A model generated the notes under the pieces. The model was not told the origin of the DNA. It ran no database searches and worked only from the letters and a program-made list of their open reading frames with translations. A DNA stretch of 64,000 nucleotides from Motacilla alba alba (taxonomy: Eukaryota > Chordata > Aves > Passeriformes > Motacillidae): positions 6,783,501 to 6,847,500 of the forward strand of contig NC_052034.1 of the NCBI RefSeq assembly GCF_015832195.1, written 5' to 3'. A program made the position numbers and the translations under genes. Of the stretch, positions 48,074-61,137 are shown in pieces. Position 1 is the stretch's first letter, and every line of letters starts with the position of its first letter.

Positions 48074-51000
48074 CAAGGGAAGCCAGTCAACAGCACAGGC
48101 GGAGATCAGCTGCAGGGCCAGGCAGAAGTTTGGTGCCTGGAAAATAAACCCAAGGAAATGAAGAATTTGTGCTTACGTGGTTTGCTTGGGAGTGTGCACA
48201 GAGAGCATTGACCAGGAGAAGAATCACCAAGAACTGAAAGACAACCAAGACACTTCCAGCTCTGCTGAATTGACGGGAGAGCCCAGCCCCACAGGGTGAG
48301 AAATGGCTCAGTTTCTACTGACATCTACTGACTGCTCAGTTCAAGGTTCTCACAGGCTCTGGATCACACCTCACACAGAGCAAATCACTTGACACCTTCA
48401 AGGAAGGATGATTGATACAGAAATCCAGCAGTGCAGGGAGAAACAGGTGCCTCACTTCCATGAAAACTCTTAAAGGAAGACACTAAAGAGCTAAACCAGC
48501 CTCTACTCCCACACTGCACTCATCCATGGCACCAGAGCACCCTTCAGTAGCAGTTTCAGTGGCAGGAGTGTCCCTGACTTGGTTTGTTTTGTTATGCTAT
48601 TACCAGGAAGAGGGAAGTGGCCTGGTGATTAGTGACTGCACTCAACACTGTGAGCCTCACTTCACATTCCCTCAGTTCTGGCTTCCCAAGTGAGTCTCCC
48701 TCAGGCACTGAGAAATGCCAAAGCAGCACTGGTTTGCTCCTATTTGTGATTTCCTTGTGCACTAGAGAGTGCAAAGCTCCCCTGTGACCTTTCCCAGTCC
48801 CCGTGCCATCACCTGAGCTCTCCCCAGTGCAGATGATCCAGCCAGGGAAGGCAGAGCATGGTGGCTGGCATTGCACCCTGGCCTTGCCAAGTCTTCTAAA
48901 CCTCCAAAAAGTTTTATAAATGCTAAAACCAGAGGTGATCTCATGGACAAAGGAGATCATCTAGTTGAGTTTGAGACCAACAGGCATGCTTCTGAATAAT
49001 CAGGGGATGTGATGTGCAAGCAGCCAGAAGACTCTTAGCTAAAATTACGATGTATGGAACTCATCGAGCCAAGTACCTTTTTACTAATAATTTCCCCCTA
49101 TCTTAATTCGGGCTGATAATTTGCAATTACAGTTGTAAAGGGCTCCAAGTGGAAAGCCCTTTTATCAGATGTTTCTGTTGTTAGTCGACTTTACAAGAGG
49201 GAATCAGATCCAGATGAAGGCTCAGAAAAGTCCAAATCAATCAGCCTTTGACAAGAATCGTAGCCCTCCAGCAAATCCAAATAAAGCATCTTGATTTAGG
49301 AAGACATGAATGCAATTAACTGAGGAATCCACATTAATTTATTTCCCTTTGTAAATATTGTTTATTTCCTTAACAGGTTACAAAAATGGTGACACACTGA
49401 AAACTCAACAACTCTAATCACTGGGCTAACAAGAACTAAGTGATTCCAGGTCCCCCAAAGGGAACTCAGCTACTCTCAGATGCCCAAGTACTGATTGTCT
49501 CTGTCAGAGAAGTATTGGCTGACATTTGTTAACCCATAAAAACCACTGTCTGAAAGGGGCATTGAAAGTAAAATCCTTGGCCCTCTAAAGTTTACATTTT
49601 TCCTATGTGAAGCATGCTGACTCTTTGATTAGCAGCCAAGAGAATGGACTTAACTCCATTCCAAGTCTTAAAAAATAGTATGAAACAAAACATTAGTGAA
49701 GTGATTTTCCCTTGTTTTAATGTGGTTTTCAACATTAGGTTTATTGTTTTGTGGTTTTCTGCATGGAAAGCATATGCTTGCAATATGTTTACAATATTCC
49801 AGGGGTTTAAAGCTACAGCATAGTCATTTAAAGAAGAAAAAAAAAGACAAAACCCTGCAAATTCAGGAGTACAACACATGAATGTTTTCACTTGTTAAAC
49901 CCCTTTGGGAAAGGTACAGTATGGGTAAAACAAATTCAGTGTTTCTGGCTAACGAATCAAATTATCTCAGACACTATTTTTGACATCATATTCCAGAAGT
50001 GCTCTGGCTGTCCCACATGTTCATTGGTCCACCTGCTAGAAGGTGCCATCCTTTGAGGTCTCAGTTTATTCAATTAAATATCCAACTCATTGCTCTTTAA
50101 ATACCCAGACCATAGAAGTGCCCTTTAGGGTTGAGATGATCCCAGCAGCAGTGGGGGAAAGGGAAAAATATCAAGTGACTGAAGTACTTTGGGGCACAGA
50201 CAGAATTAACACTGGCCCACAAGAGGAGGCAGGAAGGAAGAATAAGCTGGGAATTCCTGAAATATTGACTCCAGAGGTGAAGGAAGGAGAACAGCTCCTG
50301 GAGGAGCAGTTGCCTAATCTTAGCACCACAGTGTGGTGGCAATCACAGGGAGGTTGGGAGGCTCACAGGAGGAGCAGATAACAGCTGTCCATCCTGGCTG
50401 GGTGCTCTGGGCAGGCTGAGGTGGCCACAGCCTGTGTCCAAAGGAGGTGGCCGTGCTCAGGGTTATCTGCTAAAGCCAGACACCCAAACCCACAGTACAA
50501 AGCTGGTGCCTGTCTGGGAAATTTGGCTGCAGGCAGCCCAAAATCTGCCAGGAGAGCAGTGTAAGAGGGTCTTAAGCACAAAACAGAGGTGGTCATATAA
50601 AATGGATGTAGCACTTGATCCACCAAACCTGGGCAAAGCTGTGGAGAGAGAGCCAACCACCTCTCAAACGTGAGCATGTGAAGCAGAGCAAGAGGGCTCC
50701 TCGACATCCTCCAAGCTGTGATGTGAGAGAAGCAGAGGAGAAACTGCTGACATGACTCTTTGTGCTCAGTCACACACCCTTCCCTCACACCTCCCCCAGA
50801 TAGCCTGGCTCCAAGGACTAGCGTCAGAAGAGGAAAGAAGCATTTAATTTTATAATTCCTACTTAAATGATTCACGAGGTGCTTTTGCAAATTGCAGGAG
50901 AACACCCTATGAATCAGTCAGTGACAGAAATAAATTGCATTAATCCATAGTAGTAATATGCTCAGAGTGCTGGAGTTTCAGTAGGAATGAGCTCATTTGT

Positions 51001-51280
51001 TAAGCTCCCCTCTCGGAGCATGTAGGATGGCTTTGTGCCCTAACATTGTCCCACAAGACAAAGGCCCGCTTTCCTGCTGGAAGGGACCCCAACTTGCACA
51101 CCAGATCTTTGTCTTCCAATTCAGACATTGCTGAGTGGCATCCCGTCCTTCCACTGCCTCCTCTCATCTTCTGCGTGCCAGCATCCATCTCTCACCTACT
51201 AATTGTGGCCTACTCACATCACCAACACTGAATTAGTCAGCAGCAATGGGCTGAGATCCAAACTCCATCTCCAAAAGCAG
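48074..51280. other. Non-coding unique sequence with candidate conserved element 49040-49380
   Basis: No gene or transposable element recognised. The stretch 49040-49380 is AT-rich with homeodomain-like motifs and contains a nested stem-loop (49113-49168). A minus-strand open frame at 50363-50905 (180 codons) has no domain and overlaps frames on the other strand. Confidence 0.45.
49113..49168. repeat. Nested stem-loop in candidate conserved element
   Basis: Outer arms CTGATAA (49113-49119) and TTATCAG (49162-49168) enclose inner arms AAAGGGCT (49137-49144) and AGCCCTTT (49155-49162), which share one base at 49162. The 17 bases between the left arms are unpaired, so the shape is unlike a microRNA precursor. 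Confidence 0.7.
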
Positions 51281-51526
51281 TGGCCCTGGCTACACAGGGC
51301 ACTCGGCCACCTCAGGATGAAAAGAACCAAGCCAGTGCCTCTAAAGGTAAGGGTGAACTCTTCTAATGGCAAAACAAAATTCAACAGCAAGACAAATGCC
51401 AATGAACATCAGAGAAATCTGAAATCTCAGTCTCTGTGCACACAGATTGCTTGGAATGCTCCTCAGGCAGCATCACTTTGCTTCAGTGCCCTCATCCCAA
51501 GAGCTGAGCCCAAAGAGCTCTGTAAG
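51281..51526 (+). other. Two weak exon candidates, plus strand
   Basis: A 66-bp segment (51281-51346) lies between 'ccaaaagcag' and GTAAGG, and a 40-bp segment (51487-51526) lies between 'ctttgcttcag' and GTAAGA. In one phase the two join without a stop (reads ...ASASK then VPSSQELSPKSSV...). The first acceptor has a poor pyrimidine tract and the protein is low-complexity with no recognisable match. This may well be chance. Confidence 0.12.
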
Positions 51527-54500
51527 GTAAGAGCTGCACATGCAGCCATGCCATGGACACCAGGGAGCCTGGTCCATCATCTTTGTTTCAAACACCTCCC
51601 ATCGACTCCAAGTGATTAAAAAAAGGAACCTATCCATTCCACCAGAAAATCTGAAATTAGAAAGGAAAAAGATCCACACACAAACACTTTTACAATGTTA
51701 ATAAAGGTGCAAGAAATCCTGATGCTGTGCCTTTAGCCTTGCTAGCCCATTCCCATTTAAAGAAGATTTGCTGTGAAGTGACTGGTACCTGTAAGAAACA
51801 ACACTGGCATCCTGGATACAAATGCTGCTTCCAAATCCTCTGAAGCAGGACTTGACACTGAACAACTTGCACCTTTATTTCCAATAGCAGCTTCATTTTA
51901 CAGAACTGCTGGAAAATGTGTGATCAGGTCTGTGAAAAATTGCAGTAATTATTAGGAACACATTCCCAAATGAAATGATGGTCTCAGGCCAGGTTCACAG
52001 TCCTCTCCTCTGCCATGACTGCATGTTAGAGATGGGGCAGCCAGTCTGTGTTTCTACTACATTTTCTCTATCTGCTGCAGCTGGATAAGCACAGGATGAC
52101 CTGAATTTTCCCCCTTCCAGTTTGTTGTGGAGATTGTCACAGCCTAATCACATATTAAAAAACCAGAACTGTCCTTTCAGGTACCTAACTTCTGATGCTC
52201 TGAGTATTCTGTAGTCACTGCTGCAATAAAATCTGGTTTTAGAGAAGCAGACAACCAAACGCAGAGAAGAATACATACAACTAAGTGGTCATACAATGCT
52301 CTTTTGTGAGGACTAACCTGCAATTTAAAGAAAATAGCACTGTTTTATGAACTGTTTGGGACAGTGCACCATAAACTGGGATTGGTTCCCCTTTTCCCTG
52401 GTGTCTCCACAGGATCAGGTCTGTATTAGGAGCAGGGAGCAGGGGGCCAGGTGGGATGTGCAGCCTCTACATCCTGCACACCACAGCTGCCTCAAAAACT
52501 GCCTCTTAGCAGAGAGAACATCAGTTTGACAACTGAAATCAGCACTTCCAGCAATGACTTGAATCCACTCACATCATTAAAATGAAAAATCTGAAAAACT
52601 TTCCTCCTTCCATGTTTTTCACACTGTATGGTTGCAGAGCCCTCTTCCCTCGTGTGTTCTGGGTGACAGCTCCCATCCTGTCTCACTGAACTGGTTCTTG
52701 GTGTGCTGGGAAAACGTGGGAGTGCTGGAGATGTAAAGGATACCATGTTCTGTATTACACACACACATCTTGGTGGAGGGAAAACATTTCTCTCAGTCCA
52801 AGTCTGAGAGAAATGTGGCATGATGTTTTCTTGAGAACACAGACCCTAAATTTGGGATGAAATCTGACCTTAGATTCTTCCTTTATGTCTGTATTTTCTT
52901 TTGACTGGGTGGACAATTTTCACCCTTTTGCTGGGCAAGGGTTTTTTGTTAGATTTTCAAAAGTTGCTCAGCTTTTGACATTAAAGTGCCAAAGAACCAA
53001 GCATTTCTTCAGTAAAGCAGTTCAACACATAGAGACCAGGTTTAAAAACTTAGAACAGCTTCTGAAATGTGTTAATTCCATATAAAAGCTGTGGCTAAAA
53101 GTCTGATCCTTAGACCACTAGAGGTCCACAGAGCTGTTTCTGCTAAAGCAGCAAAAAATGCACAATAGTTTTTATTTCTCTGACCTTGAAAGTTTTAAGT
53201 GTCTCGTTTTAAGGGTTGAACTTCCCTCCACACATTTGGTTAGCTGGATTATTGCAGGTCAAGGTTGAAAAAGCCTCTTCCTTTTCTGAGTGTATCATTG
53301 GTATAAACTCAACCATGAAAAAGTTTGCTACTGACACCTACAGCAATAAAACTGAGGAAGATAAAGCAAACTGGAAGTTAATCAGGAAATATTACAAAAG
53401 CCAGCTGAGCCAGATTTCCTTGGTCGTTGGCCGAGCAAAATTTCTTCTCACATGAAGGCAAGTTTAGCACTATTTGGTACCAAAATATTCAGGTTTCCAA
53501 GATGAAAGGGGATGCTAATATCCATAAAAGCATCTAACCCAAGAAAGCAAAAATAACAGCTTCAAGACAAAATGGGATGGAAACAATCAAGGACCTCTAG
53601 CCACTTCACTGAAGAGATTTTTTTTGTTGTTGTTGTTCTGGCTGCCCTAAAAACTCCTCTGTTATTTTAACCAATCCCTACAGTTTAGCATGAAAGAGAT
53701 AAGGAGATCTTAAGATAAGCAGGTGGGGAGGGGGAGAAGAGCTATGCCCAAAAAGATAGTTCAAGGCAAAGCCATGCTTCAAAGAGAAACTCTAAACCAC
53801 ACTGGGCATTTAGAGATTGTCAACAATTTTCCCAAAACAGACTCTTTACTATTATTATAGGCACTGCTGAAGAAAGTCTCAGGACTCAAACCCACAGGAC
53901 TGATGCCATGGGGCTGTCCTGACATTTCTGTTTTGCAGGGTATTTGCAGGAGAGGATTCTCCAGTTTTCAAAGATCCTCCTCCTTCTGTGTCCTTCCCAG
54001 CTGCAGCATCCCCACACTGCTCAAGCTGTCCCAGTGGGTTGCTGTGGATGGGATTACACAGAGCCACAAATCAATATCTTGACTCCAGGTGCAGAACAAA
54101 CAGCAGGAGCAGATAAACTCCGACAGAACAAAGATCTTCTTGTCAACCAGACAGCAATGGAGAATGCAGAAAGAGAAATGAGAACCTGCCTGCAGGAAGA
54201 ATGTTTCCATCTCTGTTAAATGGACAGGGACATTCATGACAGTCCATCCATCACCTGTATTGCTGTTATGGCTCAGACAAAGTAGAGTTAATATGTGAAC
54301 CTGTGCCCAGCTTGTGAAATAGAGCAAGGAAGATTAAATAGGTTTAATTAGTATGGGATTGGGCAAGAGTGAAGGGAGACACAGGCACACACATACACAC
54401 AGGTATATTCTGCTGCTGCCCTTCTGCCACAGACCTCTCAGAGTAATTCCTTTTTTCTTATTGAAACATTATCACCTACTTACTCTTATCCTGCCTACAT

Positions 54501-56505
54501 AACATCTGCATTTAGAGTCAAAAATACTGAGAAAATCTCCATTAGCAAGGACTAGCTTTCACACATACAAAGCATCTCTCAGATATCAGAAGAGTTAATT
54601 CTTTCCCTCTTCACCTTCAGTAAGAAACCAGGTTATTTTCTGCAGTTACATTGGCTGTAAAGCCACTACAGGCAATGCATTAATCTTTTATGTCTCCAGC
54701 ACCTTTGCAGTCACTGTTATAATTAGAGGGAAGATAGTGAAGTCTGCCTTCTATCATAAGTTTTCCATAGGTGAGCTTTCACTGTTGTTCTGAAATTCCA
54801 AAGCTGTAACTCCTAATGACATGTTTTGCTGGGTTTTTAAAAATCAGCAATATTTGCTTGACAAAGCAAAGATCACAGGACTGTCCTGGAGCATGAAAAG
54901 TGAAAAGAAAACAACATAAATAAAGAAAATATCTGATCCCTTGCAACCTTCCCACACGTAACTTCTCTTGATGGAAGTGAAAAGCAGTGCTTGCTGTAAG
55001 ATCTGGCTAAAATAGAATATTTTTCATTGTCCAGCTGAGAAACTCAAATGGCAGCAAACCAAATTGATGGCAAAAACACAATTGTTAAGAATCGAGACCC
55101 CTCCCTATGTTACAAAATAACCTTGGCTTATTAAAAGCAGAGACTTCTAATTCCTTGTTTTCAATACAAAGCTTCTGACACCATCCCTTCTAAGAAGGAA
55201 AAAATGTTCATCTGCTACCTAGAGCTTCAGTAATATCTGCTGGATAAAGCTGCTCCTTCTAAGGGAGAGGTGAACAGCAACACCTGAAATGCAGTAATCA
55301 TGCAATCTAAAAGTTTGGCTTCAAGCATGAAGGATAAATGGCAGGAAACTGGAGGAAGAAGAGTTTTAGCCAAAACTGGATGACTGAAGACCAAAAATAC
55401 TACCGTAAATAATTCACAAAGGAACACAGCCAGGGTATAACTATGCAAAAGCTTAGATCTTTTGCAGGATAATAAATTTAATGGAGATGCCTGATAGCAT
55501 GAGCAGCACAGATCACTAACTGCACATGTTTGAGAGGAGCCTGAGCTCCTCTCTCTCAAACTGAAACATAAGCATGTGGTTGGAAGGGTGGTCTGAGGAG
55601 CACAGCGAAGGTCTCAGTTTCCATTCCCAACTCTAAGACCAACAACTTTGGCAGACCAATAAGAAAACCTCTTAATTTATCTTACTCATAGACAGATGTT
55701 ACATGATAGACAGATGTTCCTCACCTGGCTGCCTGGGACCTGAGCAGGCCCAGTATTTGGAGAAGCTTTGAGAGTGATGAAATTCCAGGAATTGTCACTG
55801 TAATTTAGTTTTATTTATTCAAAATTAAGATGAAAAAGAAAACAGCAAAAAGCATGCTTGTTCAAGGATCTAGGCCTCCTGACAACCCTCAAAACACAAA
55901 TCATGCACTAAAACTCAGCTGCTCAGGCAGCTGAACTCCCAGCAATTTAATCAAGCAGCCAGACAACAGAAAAACACCCCTGTGCTTCCCAGAGGCTCTC
56001 ACTCTTCCCGCCAAAAGCCTGAAGGGCTGGACCTGTCCTGCACCACGCCAAGAACAATTAAGATAATGCTACTCCATATCAAGGCATAGGATAAATCCCA
56101 ATGTCAAGGGCTTATGCCAGCAAACCATTTTAAAATCAAGATGGCCTTCAGTGTATCCACAATTGATCACCTGGAAAGCACAAAACTGTGCTGAGTTAAC
56201 AGCACGAAAGTGCATCACTGCAGCACCACCCTGCAGAGCTTTTTCTTCATGGTGTTGCAAGGGCACAACACTCAGCTTTTTTCCAGATGTCACTGCCAAA
56301 TCCCACAGGCACCTTTCCAGCAAGGCAGCATCCAGCTATGTCAGTGCTGGGATTATCTCTAAAAACCCTGGTACTCTCCAGAATTTAAAGCAGGTGTGCA
56401 GATTGTAAGGATGCAGACTCTGTGCATGCCCCCATCACAATTCTGGCCAAGAATTGACTGAGGGGCTGGATAGGAAATGAGAAAAGAGGGTATTTAGAGG
56501 TACCT
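51527..56505. other. Non-coding unique sequence
   Basis: No gene or repeat recognised apart from short (CA)n stretches near 52757 and 54388. Open frames are short and lack domains. Confidence 0.45.
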
Positions 56506-56612
56506 GAGGCAACCTGGGATAGTGGAAGGTGTTCCTGGCTGTGGCAGGGGGTGGAACAAGACAAGTTTTAAGGTCCCTTCCAACCCAAACCATTCTGGGA
56601 TTCAATGATTAA
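56506..56612 (+). mobile_element. CR1 LINE 3'-terminal fragment
   Basis: The plus strand reads 'gaggcaacctgggatagtgg', 'aaggtgttcctggctgtggc', 'agggggtggaacaagac' and 'aggtcccttccaacccaaac' with 'cattctgggattcaatgatt', which is the CR1 3' end in sense orientation including a degenerate terminal ATTCTATG-type repeat. Only about 107 bases remain, so it is a strongly 5'-truncated copy. Confidence 0.92.
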
Positions 56613-57520
56613 TCTAAGTCAGGTGAACCATTTCCTAGCACACTCAGGTTTTTTAGCTAACAGATTGTCCTTTGTGTCACAATATGCAGAGGGCACAGAA
56701 TGGCAGCAGCCTGCTAAACTGATGTCCTGACACTCATCAACCTGCAGTGAGCACAGCATATACCCATTCCTGCTCCTAATTCAACCCCCAAAAAAAAAGC
56801 ATTTCTACATGGGATTTCCACTAGTTAAAGTACCAGACTATCAAAGCAATTTTGAGTTAAATATCTGCATGTGGATATCATCTAAATTTGGGAGGGGACA
56901 AGCAGTTTCTTCTCCCTGCTAGAACAATGCTATTCATGACCATAAGCTGATTTCCCAATCAACAAACTGGCAAAGATACCTGTACCAATCATTAAATTTC
57001 TAAAGAGTGTTTCCTCTAGAATCTCTAAGTGACATGAACAGCCCCAGGCCCTCAATCAGTGCAAGCAAGAATGGTTATTTCCAAGTAATGCATAAGAGAA
57101 AATCACTTTGTGAACTCTCCAGCGATTTTAACCTGAGTTAGGTGAACTGCTACACACCTGGTACAGCCCTCTCCTGTCACAGACACAATCCCTAATCCAA
57201 GGCCAGGAGATCTAACCCAGATCTCCACTGCTTTAAGATTTCCTTTGCTTGACCCCTTGAGCTTTCATGGTGCCTTGCAAGCTTCCCCTGCAGTTCTGCA
57301 GTAGCAGGAGATGGTTGGGCCCTGCTGTCCCCTGAAACCCCACAGGATATCACTCAAACAACCTTTCCCATCATGTCCCGAGGGATAAACAGGAAAACAT
57401 CACAGCTCTGAGTGAATAACCCAGATACAGCTCTCAGTACGACAAACAAGCACAGTTCTCAGGTATGCAATTAAAGATTTAAAAAATAAATTACAGTAAT
57501 TAAAGTGGCAAGGCAGGGCA
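56613..57520. other. Non-coding unique sequence
   Basis: No gene or repeat recognised. Confidence 0.45.
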
Positions 57521-57539
57521 TTTATATGATTCATATAAA
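57521..57539. repeat. Perfect inverted repeat, 9-bp arms
   Basis: TTTATATGA and TCATATAAA are exact reverse complements separated by one T. The palindrome touches the 20-bp tandem repeat that follows. Confidence 0.9.
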
Positions 57540-57540
57540 T

Positions 57541-57614
57541 GAAGTATATTTAGTGTATTATGAAGTATATTCAGGTATTATGAAGTATATTCAGGTATTA
57601 TGAGTTATGTGCAG
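57541..57614 (+). repeat. 20-bp tandem repeat, about 3.5 copies
   Basis: The unit GAAGTATATTCAGGTATTAT occurs at 57562 and 57582, preceded by a 21-bp variant at 57541 (gaagtatatttagtgtattat) and followed by a partial copy. The last two full copies are identical. Confidence 0.93.
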
Positions 57615-57787
57615 CACAAAGGCACAGATTGGACAGAAAGGGAAGACAGAGCTCACTGAGAAAGTCAAGTTTATTTGGGTTGCAATGGAAAGTACAATTT
57701 TGATTTTAAATTGTTTCAAGACCAAGGATAATTTGAAAAGGAGAAGTCCAAGAAAGCTTGGAGGAAGTGTCCTCCTGCTTTTTTCTT

Positions 57788-57789
<2 letters not shown>

Positions 57790-57829
<40 letters not shown>
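57790..57829 (+). repeat. T40 mononucleotide run
   Basis: Forty T bases, preceded by a CT-rich stretch ('cctgcttttttcttcc'). It makes a phenylalanine run in an overlapping open frame (57607-57939), which is an artefact. No retroposon body was recognised beside it. Confidence 0.96.
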
Positions 57830-57830
<1 letters not shown>

Positions 57831-60800
57831 TTATACTGTGTTGGGGCTTTCCAGTATTAAATCTATGGCAGGTCCGATTATGGGGAGGGATTTTAAGGGA
57901 AAAGGGGAAAAAGAAAGTATAGAAGAAAGTTATATCTGATCATTCAGCCTGGAAATTATTTTGTCTGCACAGCCTTGTTTCAAATCCAATTATTATAAAA
58001 GCTTTGGGGAACATTATTTTCAAAGTGAAATCTTCTCTGTCAAAACTTTCATTAATAAGTTCTATTTCTTAGTAGGGGATCATTTTCCACAGAGTGCCCA
58101 GAGATCCTGCAATGTGGGAAGATTTTTTTTTAGATGAAGTACTGTAATTTGCTTTAGGATCGTGGTAGCTCAACATTTTATTTATGCTTTTGAACCAGAA
58201 AGGTTCTCAAACTTTATATACACCTATATGATAAATGATTTCTCTTGGGCAAACATACTAACAGCTTTTGTTGGTGCTGTTATTACAGGAGAGGGGAGAG
58301 CAGCCATGAAAATTCACAGAGTAACAGGAGGACAGCCATAGGTCCAGGGCATGTTCATCAGGGGACACAAATGTAGCTGACTGATCACAATTAATTTTAA
58401 TTGTTGAGCTGTGCTGTGGTCCAGGGTGATTTCCTCAATATGCTGCAAATCCAACAGCACCAGAGCAAAGTGTATGAAAGGCTGGGACAAAAAACCTTCA
58501 GTTGCAGCAGTGAAGCTGTGGAATAAACATCCAGAAGAGAAGGGAATCAGGAGTATTGGGGTGTAGACCACAAGAGAGCCTTTTATCAAAACCAGTGCAA
58601 AACTATACTGCTAAGTTTCCTAAAGCTTTCCAGCTACAGTCAGAGTAGGAGAGGTTCTTTATTACCTTAAATATAAAACCATTAGCTAGGCATTCCTCTG
58701 AAACTCTACACACACAGGTTTTATGCAAAATAATGAAGTGATTTCTAGCTATAATACACCTACATCCAGGAAAAAGGCTGGAAACCTTCATGGCCTTGAA
58801 GCCTTGCAGAATATGGCTGCATATTTATCCCAAAGCAAGGAGCATAATTATGTATCTCTGGGCCAGTGAATGAAACATCCACATCCAAAAAAATTGGTTC
58901 ACTTTAGCCTGCATTTGAAAGGCTTCCTTTTGATTCCACAAGGTTGCCCTAAAGCATATCTTAGAATTTAGAGTAGGCAGGTTTGCTTTGGATCAGGAAG
59001 CTGATCCCTGTCCCAAGGGCACTGATCTGTGCAGTAGTTGCTATGGTACTGCAAGTATTTTTGTTTGTTAAACAGTAGATTAAATAGTCACATAAAACGA
59101 TTAGACTGGACGTTGGATCGTTCCCTGGGAAGGCTTAAGTTACAAACTGGCTTTCTGGGGAAATTATTTAAGCTTTTCACTTAGAAAAAAAAAGTTTTTT
59201 GAATCTTAGGTTGATGTGTTTAAGAGACTCTACTCCTTACTCTGATTTAAACCTATTTGTGTAGGCAGGTAATATTTTTAGGCACTTTTACACCTATTAA
59301 AAATGTTTTTGTAACTGTTGGCTTCATGCAGTGAGTGCTTTAATAGCTCCTGTTTTATCATCACTGTCCTGAATGGTCAGGGCTTGGATTACAATTCTTT
59401 TGCAAAAGGAATGGATGTCTTGCCTTGGGTCATAGCAGTGATGCAGGAGTTAAAGATTAATGGTTAGTCTGAATTTCTAGACTGAGCAATAAATTTCCCT
59501 TAAAAGGCCAAGTGCTCTGTCTCCAAAATCAGCTTGTTTGGTTACAAAAGTTACTGGGGGATTTGAGAACTTTGAGGTTTACTTATTTCATTTACCTGCC
59601 TTGGCATCTGTACCACACTCCCTTCATTAGGTCCAGGCACTGTGATGAAGGAGATCCAAAAATATGCATAAACAGTCCGTGGCTGATAAATGAGCCTTGG
59701 ACTAATTGCTCAGATGACTTAACAGGCTCAGGAGCAGATGGTGACTGAGCATAAGGCAGCACAAACATCACATGTGACAATGATACAAATGGAGAATCTG
59801 TCCTGCTGGCTCATGCTACCCAAGAACTCCTATTTTTTTCAAGAACCTACATAAGGTGCCAATCTAGGTGGCAGAGCAGTGCCAGATTAAAAATAAGGGG
59901 ATTTATCTTATCCAGCTGACCAGTGGAGTGCATCCAACTTCTGAAACCACAACAGCTCCTTTGCTGCTGATGGTTTCCAGCAGAATGGGACTTTAGAAAA
60001 TACAGAATATTAAAAACCAATCCCAATGCAGTAAGAGTGAATCACACAGATACCAACATAGATAATTCTAGTTGCTGAACAAAGATGCCTGATTTCAGAG
60101 AACTCCACTTTTTTAAACAAAAAGTTCTCTACAGAAAGGTCCAGCTAAGCAAAATAATTATTAACATTAAACAAGTACAGCTGTAGATATCAGATAAGAG
60201 CAGTTCTGAGGATAGTATTTGGCATATATTACACTTCTTCATCTGTTTTTCCTGTACCCCCATAAATGATGACAGGACTCTTCTCTGCAAGGGTTCCCAC
60301 AACCAAAGGCATTGATCACTGGAGCTTCCAAAAGAAAGGCACAAGTTGCCAATACTGGCTCCAAAGAAAACAAAATGTGTACCAAACTTGCAAGGAAGAA
60401 GTCGTAAAATTCCCATCAAAAATGCCAGTAGGACTGAAGCAGATCAACTGCAGACAGACCTGGAAAGTTTAGTGCTGAGTCCCCTTCTTGAGCAGGGGTG
60501 TAACAGAGCAGATGCTGAACAGCTAAAATTACAGTACCAAACACTCTGCCCTCAGGCACGAGGAGACATGAACAGCCCCTGCCTTTATCACAGCAGCAAA
60601 TGCAAATAAAAATGCCCATTTAATAGAAGCTAAAAGCTTTCAGCCTCAATTCAGAGACCCAAGGCCCACAGCCACCATTCAAACCCCCAAAGCTGCAGCT
60701 TTGGCAGTGTCCTCCTGGGGTTGTTGCTTTGGAGTGATCTCAAATCAGCATTTTCTGGGAATGAACACCATCCTGCTCAAATCCAATGCTCTCCATACAG

Positions 60801-61097
60801 CCTGCCCTGGGAACTGGGCTGTTTCAGATGACCACATGGATGTGAAAAATAAACTGGAAAATGGGAACACCCATGTTCAGAGAGGACAAGACTAGCAGGA
60901 GCCTGAAAAGAAATGCTCTAAATTAGTTCAAAACAGAGAGTTACACGGCATCTGAGCCTCCCATAGAGACAGGGCCATCATGAAAGCCTTGGCACCACAT
61001 TTGTAAAGTTTGCTTCACAACTGTTTCCTTTGAGGAAGCTAACTTTTTTTTTATCCTTACATCAGCTATCAGGTATAAGCAATTGGTTGTAAAATTG
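57830..61097. other. Non-coding unique sequence with candidate conserved element 58850-59220
   Basis: No gene or repeat recognised. The stretch 58850-59220 is AT-rich and looks relatively undecayed. Open frames are below 100 codons. Confidence 0.45.
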
Positions 61098-61137
61098 TTA
61101 TTTTACAGATGAAGAAACAGACAAAGATGAAAGTCAG
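61098..61137 (-). mobile_element. Possible MIR-type trace
   Basis: 'ttattttacagatgaagaaa' followed by 'cagacaaagatgaaagtcag' resembles the attttacagatgaggaaactgag part of MIR/L2 tails. Only about 40 bases match, so this could be chance. Confidence 0.25.

Noticed and set aside
57607..57939. Frame with a phenylalanine run
   Set aside because: The run is the T40 tract in translation.
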